NCBI RefSeq assembly: GCF_000013705.1
Contig: NC_007947.1
Coordinates: 1,240,001-1,304,000, forward strand
Direction of reading: 5' to 3'
Length of the DNA: 64,000 nucleotides
DNA from: Methylobacillus flagellatus KT
Lineage (GTDB): Bacteria > Pseudomonadota > Gammaproteobacteria > Burkholderiales > Methylophilaceae
A program made the translations under genes and the position numbers. Under the pieces are notes generated by a model that had not been told where the DNA came from, did no database searches, and saw only the letters and a program-made list of their open reading frames with translations. This document shows positions 17,115-25,481 of this stretch, piece by piece. Each line of letters opens with the position of its first letter. The first letter of the stretch is position 1.

Positions 17115-19121
17115 TCAGGAAACATTGCCAGTCCCACTGCCCAGCATAGCCCGGATTTGTGCCATGCGCTGCCGTGCGTTTTCCTTGCTGGCAGCCGGGT
17201 CGCTCTGTGGTTGACCGGAATGGCGCACATCTTCTTCCGGCAGCTCGGCAATGAAGCGGCTGGGCTCGCAGGACTCAAACTCTCCAGCACGCTTGCGTTT
17301 GCGGCACCAGGAAATGTGCAGTGACTTCTGCGCCCGGGTGATGCCGACATACATGAGGCGCCGCTCTTCCTCAATCTTGCCCTGATCCACACTTTCACGG
17401 TGTGGCAGGATCCCTTCCTCGCAGCCAACCAGGAAAACGTGGCCGTACTCCAGCCCCTTGGACGCGTGCAAGGTGGAAAGCTTGACGGCATCGGGCTCTT
17501 CATCCTCGCGGCCTTCGAGCATGCTCATGAGTGAAATCATTTGCGTCAGCGCGAGCAGGTTCTTTTCGTCCTCGTCGCCTTTGCGTGTCAGCCAGCCGAC
17601 GAAATCCAGCACGCTCTTCCATTTATTTTCCGCACTGCGGGGCTCTTCGGTATCGTAGAGGAAGGCTTCGTAGTTGATGGCGTTGAGCAGGTCGTTCAAG
17701 ACCTCGCCTGCCGGGTCTTTCTCTGCACGCACCTGAATGCGGTTGATGAATTGGCAGAAGGTCAGTAAATCTTCCAGTTGTCGGTTGCCCATGGTGCGCT
17801 GGAAGTCTCCCTCGAACGCGGCCTCGAACAAGGACATCTTGTGCGCGCTGGCATACTCGCCCAGTCGTTCAAGCGTGGTATTGCCTATGCCTTTTTTCGG
17901 CGTGGTCGCAGCGCGGATGAACGCAGGATCGTCGTCCTCGTTGGCAATCAGCCGCAGATAGCTGACAAGATCCTTGATTTCCGCCTTATCGAAAAACGAC
18001 TGCCCGCCCGAAATAGTGTAGGGAATCTTGTGCTGGCGCAGCTGCTGCTCAAAAATGCGCGCTTGGTGATTGCCACGGTAGAGAATGGCGTAATCGAGGA
18101 ACTTGGTGCGGTGTTCGAACTTGTGCGCGAGCAGCTTCATGACGACGGATTCTGCTTCGTGCTCCTCATCCTTGGCGGCGCTGACCTGGATCAGGTCGCC
18201 CATGCCGAGCTCGCTCCAGAGTTTTTTCTCGAACAGTTTGGGATTGTTGGCAATCACCTGGTTGGCGGCACGCAAGATGCGCACCGTGGAGCGGTAGTTC
18301 TGCTCCAGCTTGATCACCTTAAGCCGGCTGAAATCCTCGGTAAGCTGGCGCAGGTTCTCCACGTCGGCGCCGCGCCAGCCGTAAATCGCCTGGTCATCGT
18401 CGCCCACCGCGGTGAAGCGGCCCTCTACGCCGGTGAGCATCTTGACCAGCTTATACTGGCAGGCATTGGTATCCTGGTATTCGTCGATCAACAAATATTT
18501 CAGCTTGTGCTGCCATTTGCGCAATGCGTCGGGATGCTGCTCGAACAACTCCACCGGCAGCTTGATCAGGTCATCGAAGTCCACCGCCTGGTAAGCTTTC
18601 AGTGTCTGCTGGTAAACCTGGTATACCTTGGCTGCGGCATGGCTGAGTTCTTCATCCGCAAGCGCTGCGGCCTGGTCGGGGTTGATGAAGGCATTCTTCC
18701 AGCTGGAAATCTGCCATTGCGTCTTGCGCAGTAACTGCTTGTCCGTGGTGGCCAGCGCATCGGAGAGGATCTTGAAGCTGTCGGAGGAGTCGAGGATGGA
18801 GAACTGCGGCTTGTAGCCAAGTAGTTCGGCTTCCTGACGCAGCATCTGCAAGCCGAGCGAGTGGAAGGTAGCGATGGTAAGCCCTTTGGCGTTGGTGCCT
18901 TGCAGCAATTGACCAACGCGCTCCTGCATTTCCCGTGCTGCTTTGTTGGTGAAGGTGATGGCGGCAATTTCCTTAGGGGCGTAGCCACACTGCTCAATCA
19001 GGTAGCTGATTTTCTGCGTGATGACACGGGTCTTGCCGCTGCCGGCACCGGCCAGCACCAGCAGGGGGCCGTCCAGATATTTCACAGCTTCCCGCTGCTG
19101 GGGGTTCATGGAATTCAGCAT
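17115..19121 (-). CDS. rep: ATP-dependent DNA helicase Rep
   Basis: UvrD/Rep superfamily 1 helicase of about 668 aa that unwinds DNA 3'-5' and helps forks pass obstacles. Motif I GAGSGKTRVIT, motif II LIDEYQDTNA, motif III GDDDQAIYGWRGA and the late STLHASKGLEYGHVF and YVGITRAQ motifs are all present. The open frame extends to 19247, but the ATG at 19121 (MLNSMNPQQREAVK) matches the usual Rep start; the extra residues upstream look non-coding. It stands alone, with an intergenic gap before the MFS gene. Confidence 0.93.
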   Translation of the reverse strand: MLNSMNPQQREAVKYLDGPLLVLAGAGSGKTRVITQKISYLIEQCGYAPKEIAAITFTNKAAREMQERVGQLLQGTNAKGLTIATFHSLGLQMLRQEAELLGYKPQFSILDSSDSFKILSDALATTDKQLLRKTQWQISSWKNAFINPDQAAALADEELSHAAAKVYQVYQQTLKAYQAVDFDDLIKLPVELFEQHPDALRKWQHKLKYLLIDEYQDTNACQYKLVKMLTGVEGRFTAVGDDDQAIYGWRGADVENLRQLTEDFSRLKVIKLEQNYRSTVRILRAANQVIANNPKLFEKKLWSELGMGDLIQVSAAKDEEHEAESVVMKLLAHKFEHRTKFLDYAILYRGNHQARIFEQQLRQHKIPYTISGGQSFFDKAEIKDLVSYLRLIANEDDDPAFIRAATTPKKGIGNTTLERLGEYASAHKMSLFEAAFEGDFQRTMGNRQLEDLLTFCQFINRIQVRAEKDPAGEVLNDLLNAINYEAFLYDTEEPRSAENKWKSVLDFVGWLTRKGDEDEKNLLALTQMISLMSMLEGREDEEPDAVKLSTLHASKGLEYGHVFLVGCEEGILPHRESVDQGKIEEERRLMYVGITRAQKSLHISWCRKRKRAGEFESCEPSRFIAELPEEDVRHSGQPQSDPAASKENARQRMAQIRAMLGSGTGNVS

Positions 19122-19244
19122 GTTGATCTGCCTGCAGGCTCTATGGATGAATCTTGGAGAAAAGCTGCTACAAGCGTGTAACAACATCGGGTGGGATTTT
19201 AGCCTGTGACAGCTTGACTGGTCTAGGGCGGTGTGAGAGAGAGG

Positions 19245-19279
19245 CAAAAAAAAGCCTTGCCCAATCTCCGGGCAAGGCT
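19245..19279 (-). terminator. rho-independent terminator after PEP-CTERM gene
   Basis: Perfect 10-base stem AGCCTTGCCC/GGGCAAGGCT (19253-19262 and 19270-19279) with a 7-base loop, followed on the minus strand by eight T residues. It begins 24 bases after the stop of the PEP-CTERM gene. Confidence 0.92.
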
Positions 19280-19302
19280 GTTCAAACAGGGGCTGAGCTT
19301 GA

Positions 19303-20031
19303 TCAGGCGTACAACCGGTTCGCCTTGCGGCGCGAAAGGAATCCTACCAGGCCCAGGCCTAGCGCCAGCATGGCATAAGAGCTAGGCTCTGGCACTGCAG
19401 TGACGCTGTAGAAGGTGAAGTCCGATTGCTTGACATTGGCAGGCGAGGTAAGGGCGAAAGACTTCACCGCATTGTCGCCAAATGGATTGTCCAGGCTCCA
19501 GACGCCACCCATATCGTAGCTAGCAGGGCTGAGGTTGGTGACTGTGCCGAAGGGAGCTGTCCAGGTGGCGGTGCTTTCCCCAATCGCGGTCAGGCTGAAT
19601 GTTGAAACTGTGTCATCGAAAAAGGTCACAGTGATGAGGGCAGTTTCGTGGTGGTCGTTGTATTCAGGTCCATCGAATAACAATCCGAGAGTAAGGTTGC
19701 TGACGACGCGGGCGTCACTGAAATCCGCAATGATCCACTCGTGCTTGTCGATTTCCCCTACATGGGCATCTGACCCTTTAATGGGAGAAACCCCTACGCC
19801 TTGATAACCATCTTGCCCAGGCTTGAAGCTGAATTTGCCATTGGTGAGGTTGTCAAGGTCTGGGCCTGTTTTTGCAGTGAATGTGACGGTAGTGCCGGCA
19901 ATGGATTCAGTTGTGCTACTGCTGCCAGCAGTAAAGGTGTTGCCATAGACGGTATCTGCCGCAAACGTGGTCAGGGATGAAGCCATCAATACGCCACTTG
20001 CCGCAGTGACCAGTATCTTGGAAATGCTCAT
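19303..20031 (-). CDS. PEP-CTERM sorted surface protein, 242 aa
   Basis: Secreted protein with an N-terminal signal peptide (MSISKILVTAASGVLMASS... ending TTFAA) and the C-terminal sorting signal VPEPSSYAMLALGLGLVG, followed by a basic end (SRRKANR). Exosortase/PEP-CTERM proteins are cleaved by an exosortase and exported to the envelope or biofilm matrix; no exosortase lies in this window. The middle is beta-rich and Asp/Asn/Ser/Thr-rich. The start is the ATG at 20031 because GAGGAG lies 6-8 bases upstream; the frame opens five codons earlier. It has its own terminator. Confidence 0.9.
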   Translation of the reverse strand: MSISKILVTAASGVLMASSLTTFAADTVYGNTFTAGSSSTTESIAGTTVTFTAKTGPDLDNLTNGKFSFKPGQDGYQGVGVSPIKGSDAHVGEIDKHEWIIADFSDARVVSNLTLGLLFDGPEYNDHHETALITVTFFDDTVSTFSLTAIGESTATWTAPFGTVTNLSPASYDMGGVWSLDNPFGDNAVKSFALTSPANVKQSDFTFYSVTAVPEPSSYAMLALGLGLVGFLSRRKANRLYA

Positions 20032-20241
20032 GTTGTTTCTCCTCATTAGCAGTCAATTAGGTTGATTGTTTTTATTTCGATGTATTTGCAATCCCATCCT
20101 AGCGCTGCATTGCGGAAGTGCTCAATAGTCTGTTGTGGCTGATACGTTTGGACTAATTCATGAAGATTGACATGAGAATTTATATCTATGTAATTGAATT
20201 TATTGTCTATTTTATAAATGATAAAAATGAAATGACGTGTC
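20032..20241. promoter_or_regulatory. AT-rich promoter region of the minus-strand PEP-CTERM gene
   Basis: No gene is visible here. Two short words, ATAGTC at 20125-20130 and GGACTA at 20150-20155, resemble the arms of the inverted repeat found upstream of the other PEP-CTERM gene at 21319-21336. This may be a shared control element. I cannot assign -10 and -35 boxes with confidence. Confidence 0.35.
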
Positions 20242-21159
20242 TTAAGGTTCTGTCTTGGTTTTTTCTTCCTGGCTTTCCTCCCTTGCCTTCTGCCGGGCCA
20301 GCGCTTCTGTCATCATGGCTGCGCGTGATTCCGGCGTTTCGAGGCTAATGCGCCCGAGGGTGCCGGAACGATAGTCCACGAGAAAGGCCATCGCGGTCTT
20401 TTCCATGTCCAGCGCGCCGCCCTTGAGCAGGTAGCCTCGTCGTTTGCCGATCGCTTCGAGCAGGTCAATCGCATCCATGTTGCTTACATCTATCTTGTAT
20501 CGCGACTGTAGCAGGGCGGGGTAGCGCTCCAGCAGGATACCGGCGAGAAATTCCGCGACTTCCTCATCGATCACGGCATTGCGGCCAATGGCATGGCTGG
20601 CGGCGAGCATATAGCCGTCGGAGTCGTACTTGATTTTCGGCCACATCATGCCCGGGGTGTCGGTAATGGTGAGCTGGGGACTGAGTTCGAAGCGCTGCTG
20701 GCTCTTGGTGACGGCGGGCTCGTCGCCGACCTTGGCAATGCGGCGGTTGAGTAAGGCGTTCATGAGCGTGGATTTGCCGACATTGGGAATGCCCATGATC
20801 ATCATGCGCAGTGGCTTGAGGTGGCTGCCACGATGCGGTGCCAGGCTGCGGCAGAGGTCGGGAATTTTCTTTGCGTCGCCCGGCTTCTTGCAAGACAGCG
20901 CCACTGCCTTGATGCCGTCCTGGCGGTTGAAGTGGTTGAGCCATGCCTGGGTGACGGCAGGGTCGGCCAGGTCGGCCTTGTTGAGGATTTTGAGGCTCGG
21001 ACGCTGGCGGTGCAGGCGCAATTCCTCAATCATGGGGTTGTGGCTGGCTTCCGGCACGCGCGCATCCAGCACTTCGATCACTACATCAGTGAACTCCATG
21101 GTTTCTTCCGCTTTTTTACGGGCGGAGGTCATGTGTCCGGGGAACCATTGAATTGCCAT
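20242..21159 (-). CDS. ribosome biogenesis GTPase YlqF/RbgA
   Basis: Circularly permuted GTPase of 305 aa that helps assemble the large ribosomal subunit. The motif order is permuted as expected: G4 LNKADL comes first, then G5-like ALSCKK, G1 GIPNVGKST (about residue 125) and G3 DTPGMM. The N-terminal WFPGHM is the family hallmark. The C-terminal helical region carries a Lys/Glu-rich tail. It is divergent from the PEP-CTERM gene at 21422, with 262 bases between the two starts. Cytoplasmic, single gene. Confidence 0.92.
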   Translation of the reverse strand: MAIQWFPGHMTSARKKAEETMEFTDVVIEVLDARVPEASHNPMIEELRLHRQRPSLKILNKADLADPAVTQAWLNHFNRQDGIKAVALSCKKPGDAKKIPDLCRSLAPHRGSHLKPLRMMIMGIPNVGKSTLMNALLNRRIAKVGDEPAVTKSQQRFELSPQLTITDTPGMMWPKIKYDSDGYMLAASHAIGRNAVIDEEVAEFLAGILLERYPALLQSRYKIDVSNMDAIDLLEAIGKRRGYLLKGGALDMEKTAMAFLVDYRSGTLGRISLETPESRAAMMTEALARQKAREESQEEKTKTEP

Positions 21160-21318
21160 GATGAACTGCTCTACCTGAAAGTCGATGATGAAAGTATGCG
21201 GTTTTTTGCTCGAGGGTGCAGCCTAGTCCCGTGCGGCTGTCATTTTAGCATTCCGCTTGCTATTTCGGCCCGTCTTTGCATCTTTGTTGCAAAAATGAAG
21301 GCTAGGCACCGTTTTGAC

Positions 21319-21336
21319 ATAGTCCATTCGGACTAT
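21319..21336. promoter_or_regulatory. inverted repeat upstream of PEP-CTERM/phoA genes
   Basis: ATAGTCC-ATTC-GGACTAT is a perfect 7-base inverted repeat centred about 94 bases before the PEP-CTERM start at 21422. A TTGACA word (21314-21319) abuts it, so it may be an operator beside a promoter. The rest of the 262-base divergent region 21160-21421 holds no gene. It also includes CTGTCAT at about 21236, which matches half a Pho box and could matter since an alkaline phosphatase gene lies downstream. Confidence 0.45.
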
Positions 21337-21421
21337 TCTGTGTCCATCTGGTTAACACAACTGCTTCCTACTATGGCTCCCGGATTGTTTCCAACTCTTA
21401 CCTAAACAAAGGGGAATCACC

Positions 21422-22192
21422 ATGAAGTTTCAAAAACATGGCGTAGCGCTGGCCCTGGCCAGCTCCATGCTGTTTGCTGTGCCTGCATTTGCGCAGGAAG
21501 TCATTGTCAATGGCGGCTTCGAGGCCGATGCTGCCGAAAGTTACAACCCTCAAGGTTGGCAAGTGGCCGAACAGGGGATTTATGGTTCTGTGCTGGCGAC
21601 GGATGCCACCGAGTCCTATGGCAGCGGTTACAAGACAGTTGGCGCTGCCAGCGGTCAGTTCTACGGCTTCCTGGATTCTGCTTATCCTAGCAGCCAGGCG
21701 CTTTACCAGAATTTCTCGATCAGTGCCGTGACTTCCGCCGTACTGTCCTTCCAGATGTTCGTCAATGACCAGAGCGACAACGGTATTGTGTATATCAATC
21801 AGGCTGGCCTGGATGCCACCACCGGCGGCAGCTACGAAGCCAACCAGCACGTCCGTGTGGATATTCTCCGTGCGGACGCAGATCCATTTTCCGTTCATGC
21901 TGCTGACATCATCGGTACGTACTATCTTGGCGGTGCCAATGGCCGTCGCTTTGATGGAGCAGACAATGTGAACCAGTATGTGGACTACAGTTTTGATGTG
22001 ACCGATGCACTGGCTGCCGGAGGCGAATACACCTTGCGTTTTGCCGCAGTGAGCAACCAGGGCGCCTTGCAGGTCGGTCTCGACAATATCAGCCTGAACG
22101 TTACCCCAGTGCCTGAAGCCGATACCTACGCCATGCTGCTTGCTGGCCTAGGCGTACTTGGCCTGGCTTTGCGTCGTCGTCAAACAATTTAA
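21422..22192 (+). CDS. PEP-CTERM sorted surface protein, 256 aa
   Basis: Second exosortase-sorted protein. It has a signal peptide ending AVPAFAQ (about residue 25), a beta-sandwich-like middle with EVIVNGGFEADA near the start (a common opening of such extracellular domains) and the sorting end VPEADTYAMLLAGLGVLGLA plus LRRRQ. Note PEAD in place of the usual PEPS/PEPA. The ATG follows AAAGGGGA with good spacing. It lies 21 bases before the alkaline phosphatase gene, so the two are probably cotranscribed, and a matrix or surface function linked to phosphate use is possible. Confidence 0.9.
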   Translation: MKFQKHGVALALASSMLFAVPAFAQEVIVNGGFEADAAESYNPQGWQVAEQGIYGSVLATDATESYGSGYKTVGAASGQFYGFLDSAYPSSQALYQNFSISAVTSAVLSFQMFVNDQSDNGIVYINQAGLDATTGGSYEANQHVRVDILRADADPFSVHAADIIGTYYLGGANGRRFDGADNVNQYVDYSFDVTDALAAGGEYTLRFAAVSNQGALQVGLDNISLNVTPVPEADTYAMLLAGLGVLGLALRRRQTI

Positions 22193-22213
22193 TCAACCCC
22201 GGGAGAGCATAAA

Positions 22214-23731
22214 ATGAAAAAGGCAACAATGAAGGTATCCGCCTTGGCGGTCACGATGGCCCTGGCTGGCCAGGCGCTGGCAGAGGATGCCAATACCTGG
22301 TACCAGGATGGACAAGATGCGCTGGCAGCTGCCAAGAAGCTTTATCCCAATAACCGCAAGGCCAAAAACGTGATCCTGTTCGTGGGTGACGGTATGGGTA
22401 TTTCGACTGTGACGGCAGCCCGCATCCTCGAGGGCCAGATGAAAGGCCGTGATGGAGAGCGCAACAAGCTGGCTTTCGAGACGCTGCCTTACCTCGCCTT
22501 GTCCAAGACTTACTCTGCCAATCAGCAGACACCTGATTCCGCGCCCACCATGACGGCCATGGTGACCGGCGTGAAGACCAACGACGGCGTGATTTCGGTA
22601 GATCAGCGTGTGTTGAACGGCGATAAGGACAACAGCAAGGTACAGGCCGCCAAGCTGGCGACCATTCTTGAGCTGGCAGAGCAGAATGGCCGTGCCACTG
22701 GCGTGATTTCCACAGCCCGCATCACGCATGCGACGCCTGCGGCAACTTATGCCCACACCTCCGCCCGTGACTGGGAGTCCGATAACAATGTGCCTGCCGA
22801 TTCCGAAGTCAAGGATATTGCCTCCCAGCTGATCGACAATTTTGGCGCCGGCGCGATTGGCGACGGGATTGAAGTGGTACTGGGTGGTGGCCGCAGCCGC
22901 TTCCTGCCCAATACTGTCGATGATCCTGAAAATGCAGGCCGCAAGGGCGAGCGCCGTGATGGCCGTAACCTGGCCCAGGAATATGTGGAGAAGTTCGGCG
23001 GCAAGTTCGTCTGGAACCAGGCACAATTCGATGCCATCAATCCAGCCAATACCAACCGTTTGCTGGGCTTGTTCGAGCGCTCCCACATGCAATACGAGCA
23101 TGACCGCCCGAATGACACAGGCAAGGAGCCATCCCTGGCTGACATGACAGGCAAGGCAATCGATATCCTCAAGAAGAATCCCAAGGGCTTTTTCCTGATG
23201 GTGGAAGCTGGCCGCATCGACCATGGCCACCACGCCAACAATGCGTACCGTGCGCTGACCGATACCATTGCCTTGTCTGATGCGGTGAAAAAGGCCCTGG
23301 AAAAGGTTGACCTCACTGATACCCTGGTCATCGTGACTGCCGACCATAGCCATACCATGACCATTGGCGGCTATCCAGAGCGCGGCAATCCCATCCTCGG
23401 CAAGGTGATGGTCGATGGGCGTCTGAGCCTTGCGACAGACGGTAACCCATACACCACCATTTCCTATGCCAATGGCAAGGGCTACTACCCAGAAGTGCCG
23501 GGTGAGGAAGTCTATAACTACCCAGCACGCAGTGGCCGTATCGAAGACATGACCAATGTCGACACCAGCCACCCTGATTTCCACCAGGAAGTGACTGTGC
23601 CGCTGAACTCTGAAACGCATTCAGCCGAAGAAGTGCAGATTTTTGCCGGCGGCCCCAAGGCGCACTTGTTCCATGGTATGCATGAGCAGAATTACATCTT
23701 CCATGTCATGAAGGATGCCTTCGGCTTCTAA
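22214..23731 (+). CDS. alkaline phosphatase, PhoA family
   Basis: Periplasmic metalloenzyme that hydrolyses phosphate monoesters, 505 aa. The signal peptide ends ALA at residue 23. Metal and nucleophile residues are visible: D59 in VGDGMG, the nucleophile S109 in TPDSAPTMTA, the EAGRIDHGHHANN metal site, TADHSHTM and ETHSAEEV. GGGAGA gives a strong ribosome site 7 bases before the ATG. It follows the PEP-CTERM gene and ends at a strong terminator. The nucleophile context (DSAP) and larger size are closer to the Gram-positive and marine PhoA-like group than to E. coli PhoA. Confidence 0.92.
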   Translation: MKKATMKVSALAVTMALAGQALAEDANTWYQDGQDALAAAKKLYPNNRKAKNVILFVGDGMGISTVTAARILEGQMKGRDGERNKLAFETLPYLALSKTYSANQQTPDSAPTMTAMVTGVKTNDGVISVDQRVLNGDKDNSKVQAAKLATILELAEQNGRATGVISTARITHATPAATYAHTSARDWESDNNVPADSEVKDIASQLIDNFGAGAIGDGIEVVLGGGRSRFLPNTVDDPENAGRKGERRDGRNLAQEYVEKFGGKFVWNQAQFDAINPANTNRLLGLFERSHMQYEHDRPNDTGKEPSLADMTGKAIDILKKNPKGFFLMVEAGRIDHGHHANNAYRALTDTIALSDAVKKALEKVDLTDTLVIVTADHSHTMTIGGYPERGNPILGKVMVDGRLSLATDGNPYTTISYANGKGYYPEVPGEEVYNYPARSGRIEDMTNVDTSHPDFHQEVTVPLNSETHSAEEVQIFAGGPKAHLFHGMHEQNYIFHVMKDAFGF

Positions 23732-23760
23732 ACAGTGGCTTGATGCTGTGTCATTGAGAC

Positions 23761-23801
23761 GGATGGAATGGCGGCAAGCCATTCCATCCATTTTGTTTTA
23801 T
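23761..23801 (+). terminator. rho-independent terminator after alkaline phosphatase
   Basis: Perfect 12-base stem GGATGGAATGGC/GCCATTCCATCC (23761-23772, 23778-23789) with a 5-base loop, followed by ATTTTGTTTTATT. It ends the PEP-CTERM/phosphatase transcript. Confidence 0.93.
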
Positions 23802-23822
23802 TAGTATGCGAGAGTATTCAAC

Positions 23823-24560
23823 ATGCAAAACAACATGAAATGTATCGGGTTGGTCGCGCTAGCCTTGTCGTCCAACCTGGTCTTTGCTGACACGCTGCCC
23901 GCGCTTGATGCGCGGTTTGAAACTATCCAATGTGCCTTGCCTTGCCAACGACCAGTGACGCGAGCATGGTTGATGCTGCGTGAGGCCGGGCAGGTTGAGT
24001 TGCGTGACGTGGGTGCAAGCCAGAGTGATCTGTGGCAACGCCATCCCAATGGTGATCTGGAGTATCTCTACCTGATGCACGAGCAGCAGCGTGCCATCAA
24101 TTACAATAGCGTGGATATGCGGATGCTGGGGATGCCGGTTGGCGATTCCAAATGGCAGGCCCTGACCCAACTAGTGACCAAAAACGAACTGGCGCAACTG
24201 GAAAAGAAACCAGGGCAGCCTTATCAACAGATGCCTACGGAGATCTACAGCGGCAAGCTGAATAATGTCGATACTGAAATTACCTGGATTCCCGCGCTCG
24301 CAATTCCATTGCAGGTGGAATACCGCCATCCCACGCATCATGTGACAGTGAAGCTGGTGGAACGCTACCAGGGCAAGCTGCCCGTGGAGAAAACGACCGA
24401 AAAGATCCTGCAAGGATATCAACACGTCGATTTTGCCGATATTGGGGATATGGAGCATGACAAGAATGCCCTGGCATGGCTAGCACATGCGCAAGGCGCC
24501 CCAGGCGTACATGCCCATGCGCATGACAAGCATGGCGAGCAGCAAGATCACGCGCATTAA
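23823..24560 (+). CDS. secreted protein with His-rich C-terminus, 245 aa
   Basis: I do not recognise the family. A signal peptide of about 22 residues (CIGLVALALSSNLVFA) points to the periplasm. Two close cysteines (CALPC) after the mature start may form a disulfide. The middle is an alpha/beta-looking domain of about 180 residues. The end is HVHAHAHDKHGEQQDHAH-like, a run rich in His that probably binds metal (Zn, Cu or Ni). It follows the alkaline phosphatase terminator on the same strand, so it has its own promoter. No strong ribosome site precedes the ATG. Confidence 0.75.
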   Translation: MQNNMKCIGLVALALSSNLVFADTLPALDARFETIQCALPCQRPVTRAWLMLREAGQVELRDVGASQSDLWQRHPNGDLEYLYLMHEQQRAINYNSVDMRMLGMPVGDSKWQALTQLVTKNELAQLEKKPGQPYQQMPTEIYSGKLNNVDTEITWIPALAIPLQVEYRHPTHHVTVKLVERYQGKLPVEKTTEKILQGYQHVDFADIGDMEHDKNALAWLAHAQGAPGVHAHAHDKHGEQQDHAH

Positions 24561-24570
24561 CCGTTGTGTC

Positions 24571-24597
24571 TGGCTGACATCGCGATGATGTCAGCCA
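24571..24597. repeat. intergenic hairpin after the His-rich protein gene
   Basis: TGGCTGACATC (24571-24581) and GATGTCAGCCA (24587-24597) form a perfect 11-base stem with a 5-base loop, 10 bases after the stop at 24560. No T-run follows on either strand, so it may protect mRNA ends or act with Rho rather than terminate on its own. Confidence 0.6.
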
Positions 24598-24625
24598 CCT
24601 CGTGGGTGAGTGTTAAAATGCCGTC

Positions 24626-25447
24626 ATGACACTCATCCCGGAAATCAAGCCCCAGCAATCAATCGAGCTCCTCAAGGAGCTGCATATCCTCACGCGGGAA
24701 GGCAAGCTCAACCAGGATACACGGCGGAAACTCAAGCAGGTATACCACCTGTATCACTTCATCGAGCCCTTGCTGCTGGAAGTGATGGAAAGCCGCGCCG
24801 ATCCCATTCTCATCGATCATGGCGCGGGAAAATCCTACCTGGGATTTATCCTTTACGACCTGTTCGTCAAGCAGCAGGCGGCCGGCCGCATTGCTGGCAT
24901 AGAAGCACGCGGTGAGCTGGTGGAGAAGTCGAAGTCGCTTGCGCAAAAGCTGGGTTTCAACCGCATGGACTTCTTTCACCTGACGGTGGAAGAGGCCATG
25001 GCCTCACCTGCATTGCCTGACCAGGTTGATATCGTCACCGCATTGCACGCCTGCAACACGGCGACTGATGATGCTATTCGATTTGGCCTGGAGAAAAAAG
25101 CCCAGTTCATGGTACTGGTGCCTTGCTGCCAAGCCGAGGTGGCCGAAGTGTTGCGCAAGCACAAGAATGAATCCTTCGGAAAAACACCGCTGTCCGAGAT
25201 ATGGCGCCACCCGATCCATACGCGCGAATTCGGCAGCCAGATCACCAATGTGCTGCGCTGTCTGCAGCTGGAAGCTCACGGTTACCAGGTGACCGTGACC
25301 GAGTTGGTAGGGTGGGAGCATTCCATGAAAAACGAACTTATCATTGCACGCTACAAGAACAGCCCGCGCCGCAATGCCCAGGCCAGGCTGGAACAGATAC
25401 TGGAACAGCTTAATCTGCAGGATCTGCGCGACCGCTTTATCTACTAA
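24626..25447 (+). CDS. class I SAM-dependent methyltransferase (Methyltransf_32-like)
   Basis: Rossmann-type methyltransferase of 273 aa. Residues about 55-75 hold the SAM motif I (ILIDHGAGKSYLGFIL) and the later strand carries DIVTALHACNTATDDAI. The CNTATD and VPCCQAEV stretches match a family found from bacteria to eukaryotes, some members of which modify RNA or protein. The exact substrate is unknown here. The start ATG at 24626 lacks a strong ribosome site. It faces the minus-strand YihY gene; the 34 bases between them contain GGTGGG...CCCACC, possibly a shared terminator hairpin. Confidence 0.75.
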   Translation: MTLIPEIKPQQSIELLKELHILTREGKLNQDTRRKLKQVYHLYHFIEPLLLEVMESRADPILIDHGAGKSYLGFILYDLFVKQQAAGRIAGIEARGELVEKSKSLAQKLGFNRMDFFHLTVEEAMASPALPDQVDIVTALHACNTATDDAIRFGLEKKAQFMVLVPCCQAEVAEVLRKHKNESFGKTPLSEIWRHPIHTREFGSQITNVLRCLQLEAHGYQVTVTELVGWEHSMKNELIIARYKNSPRRNAQARLEQILEQLNLQDLRDRFIY

Positions 25448-25481
25448 GGTCGCGAGGTGGGTTGTGATCCGCCCACCGGCA

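Noticed and set aside
17778..18734. 318-codon plus-strand frame opposite rep
   Set aside because: Antisense to conserved Rep motifs; no ribosome site and no protein family features.
20160..20348. 62-codon plus-strand frame after the PEP-CTERM promoter region
   Set aside because: Second half is antisense to the end of the YlqF gene; no ribosome site. The hydrophobic start is probably due to AT-rich DNA.
21240..21320. Possible sigma-54 promoter (GGCCC...TTGCA and GGCAC...TTGA) before the PEP-CTERM gene
   Set aside because: The GG-to-GC distance is one base short in both candidates, so they do not meet the -24/-12 rule.
22193..23620. 475-codon minus-strand frame opposite the alkaline phosphatase gene
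   Set aside because: It lies wholly opposite an intact enzyme gene, has no ribosome site or family match, and reflects third-position GC bias. Antisense shadow.
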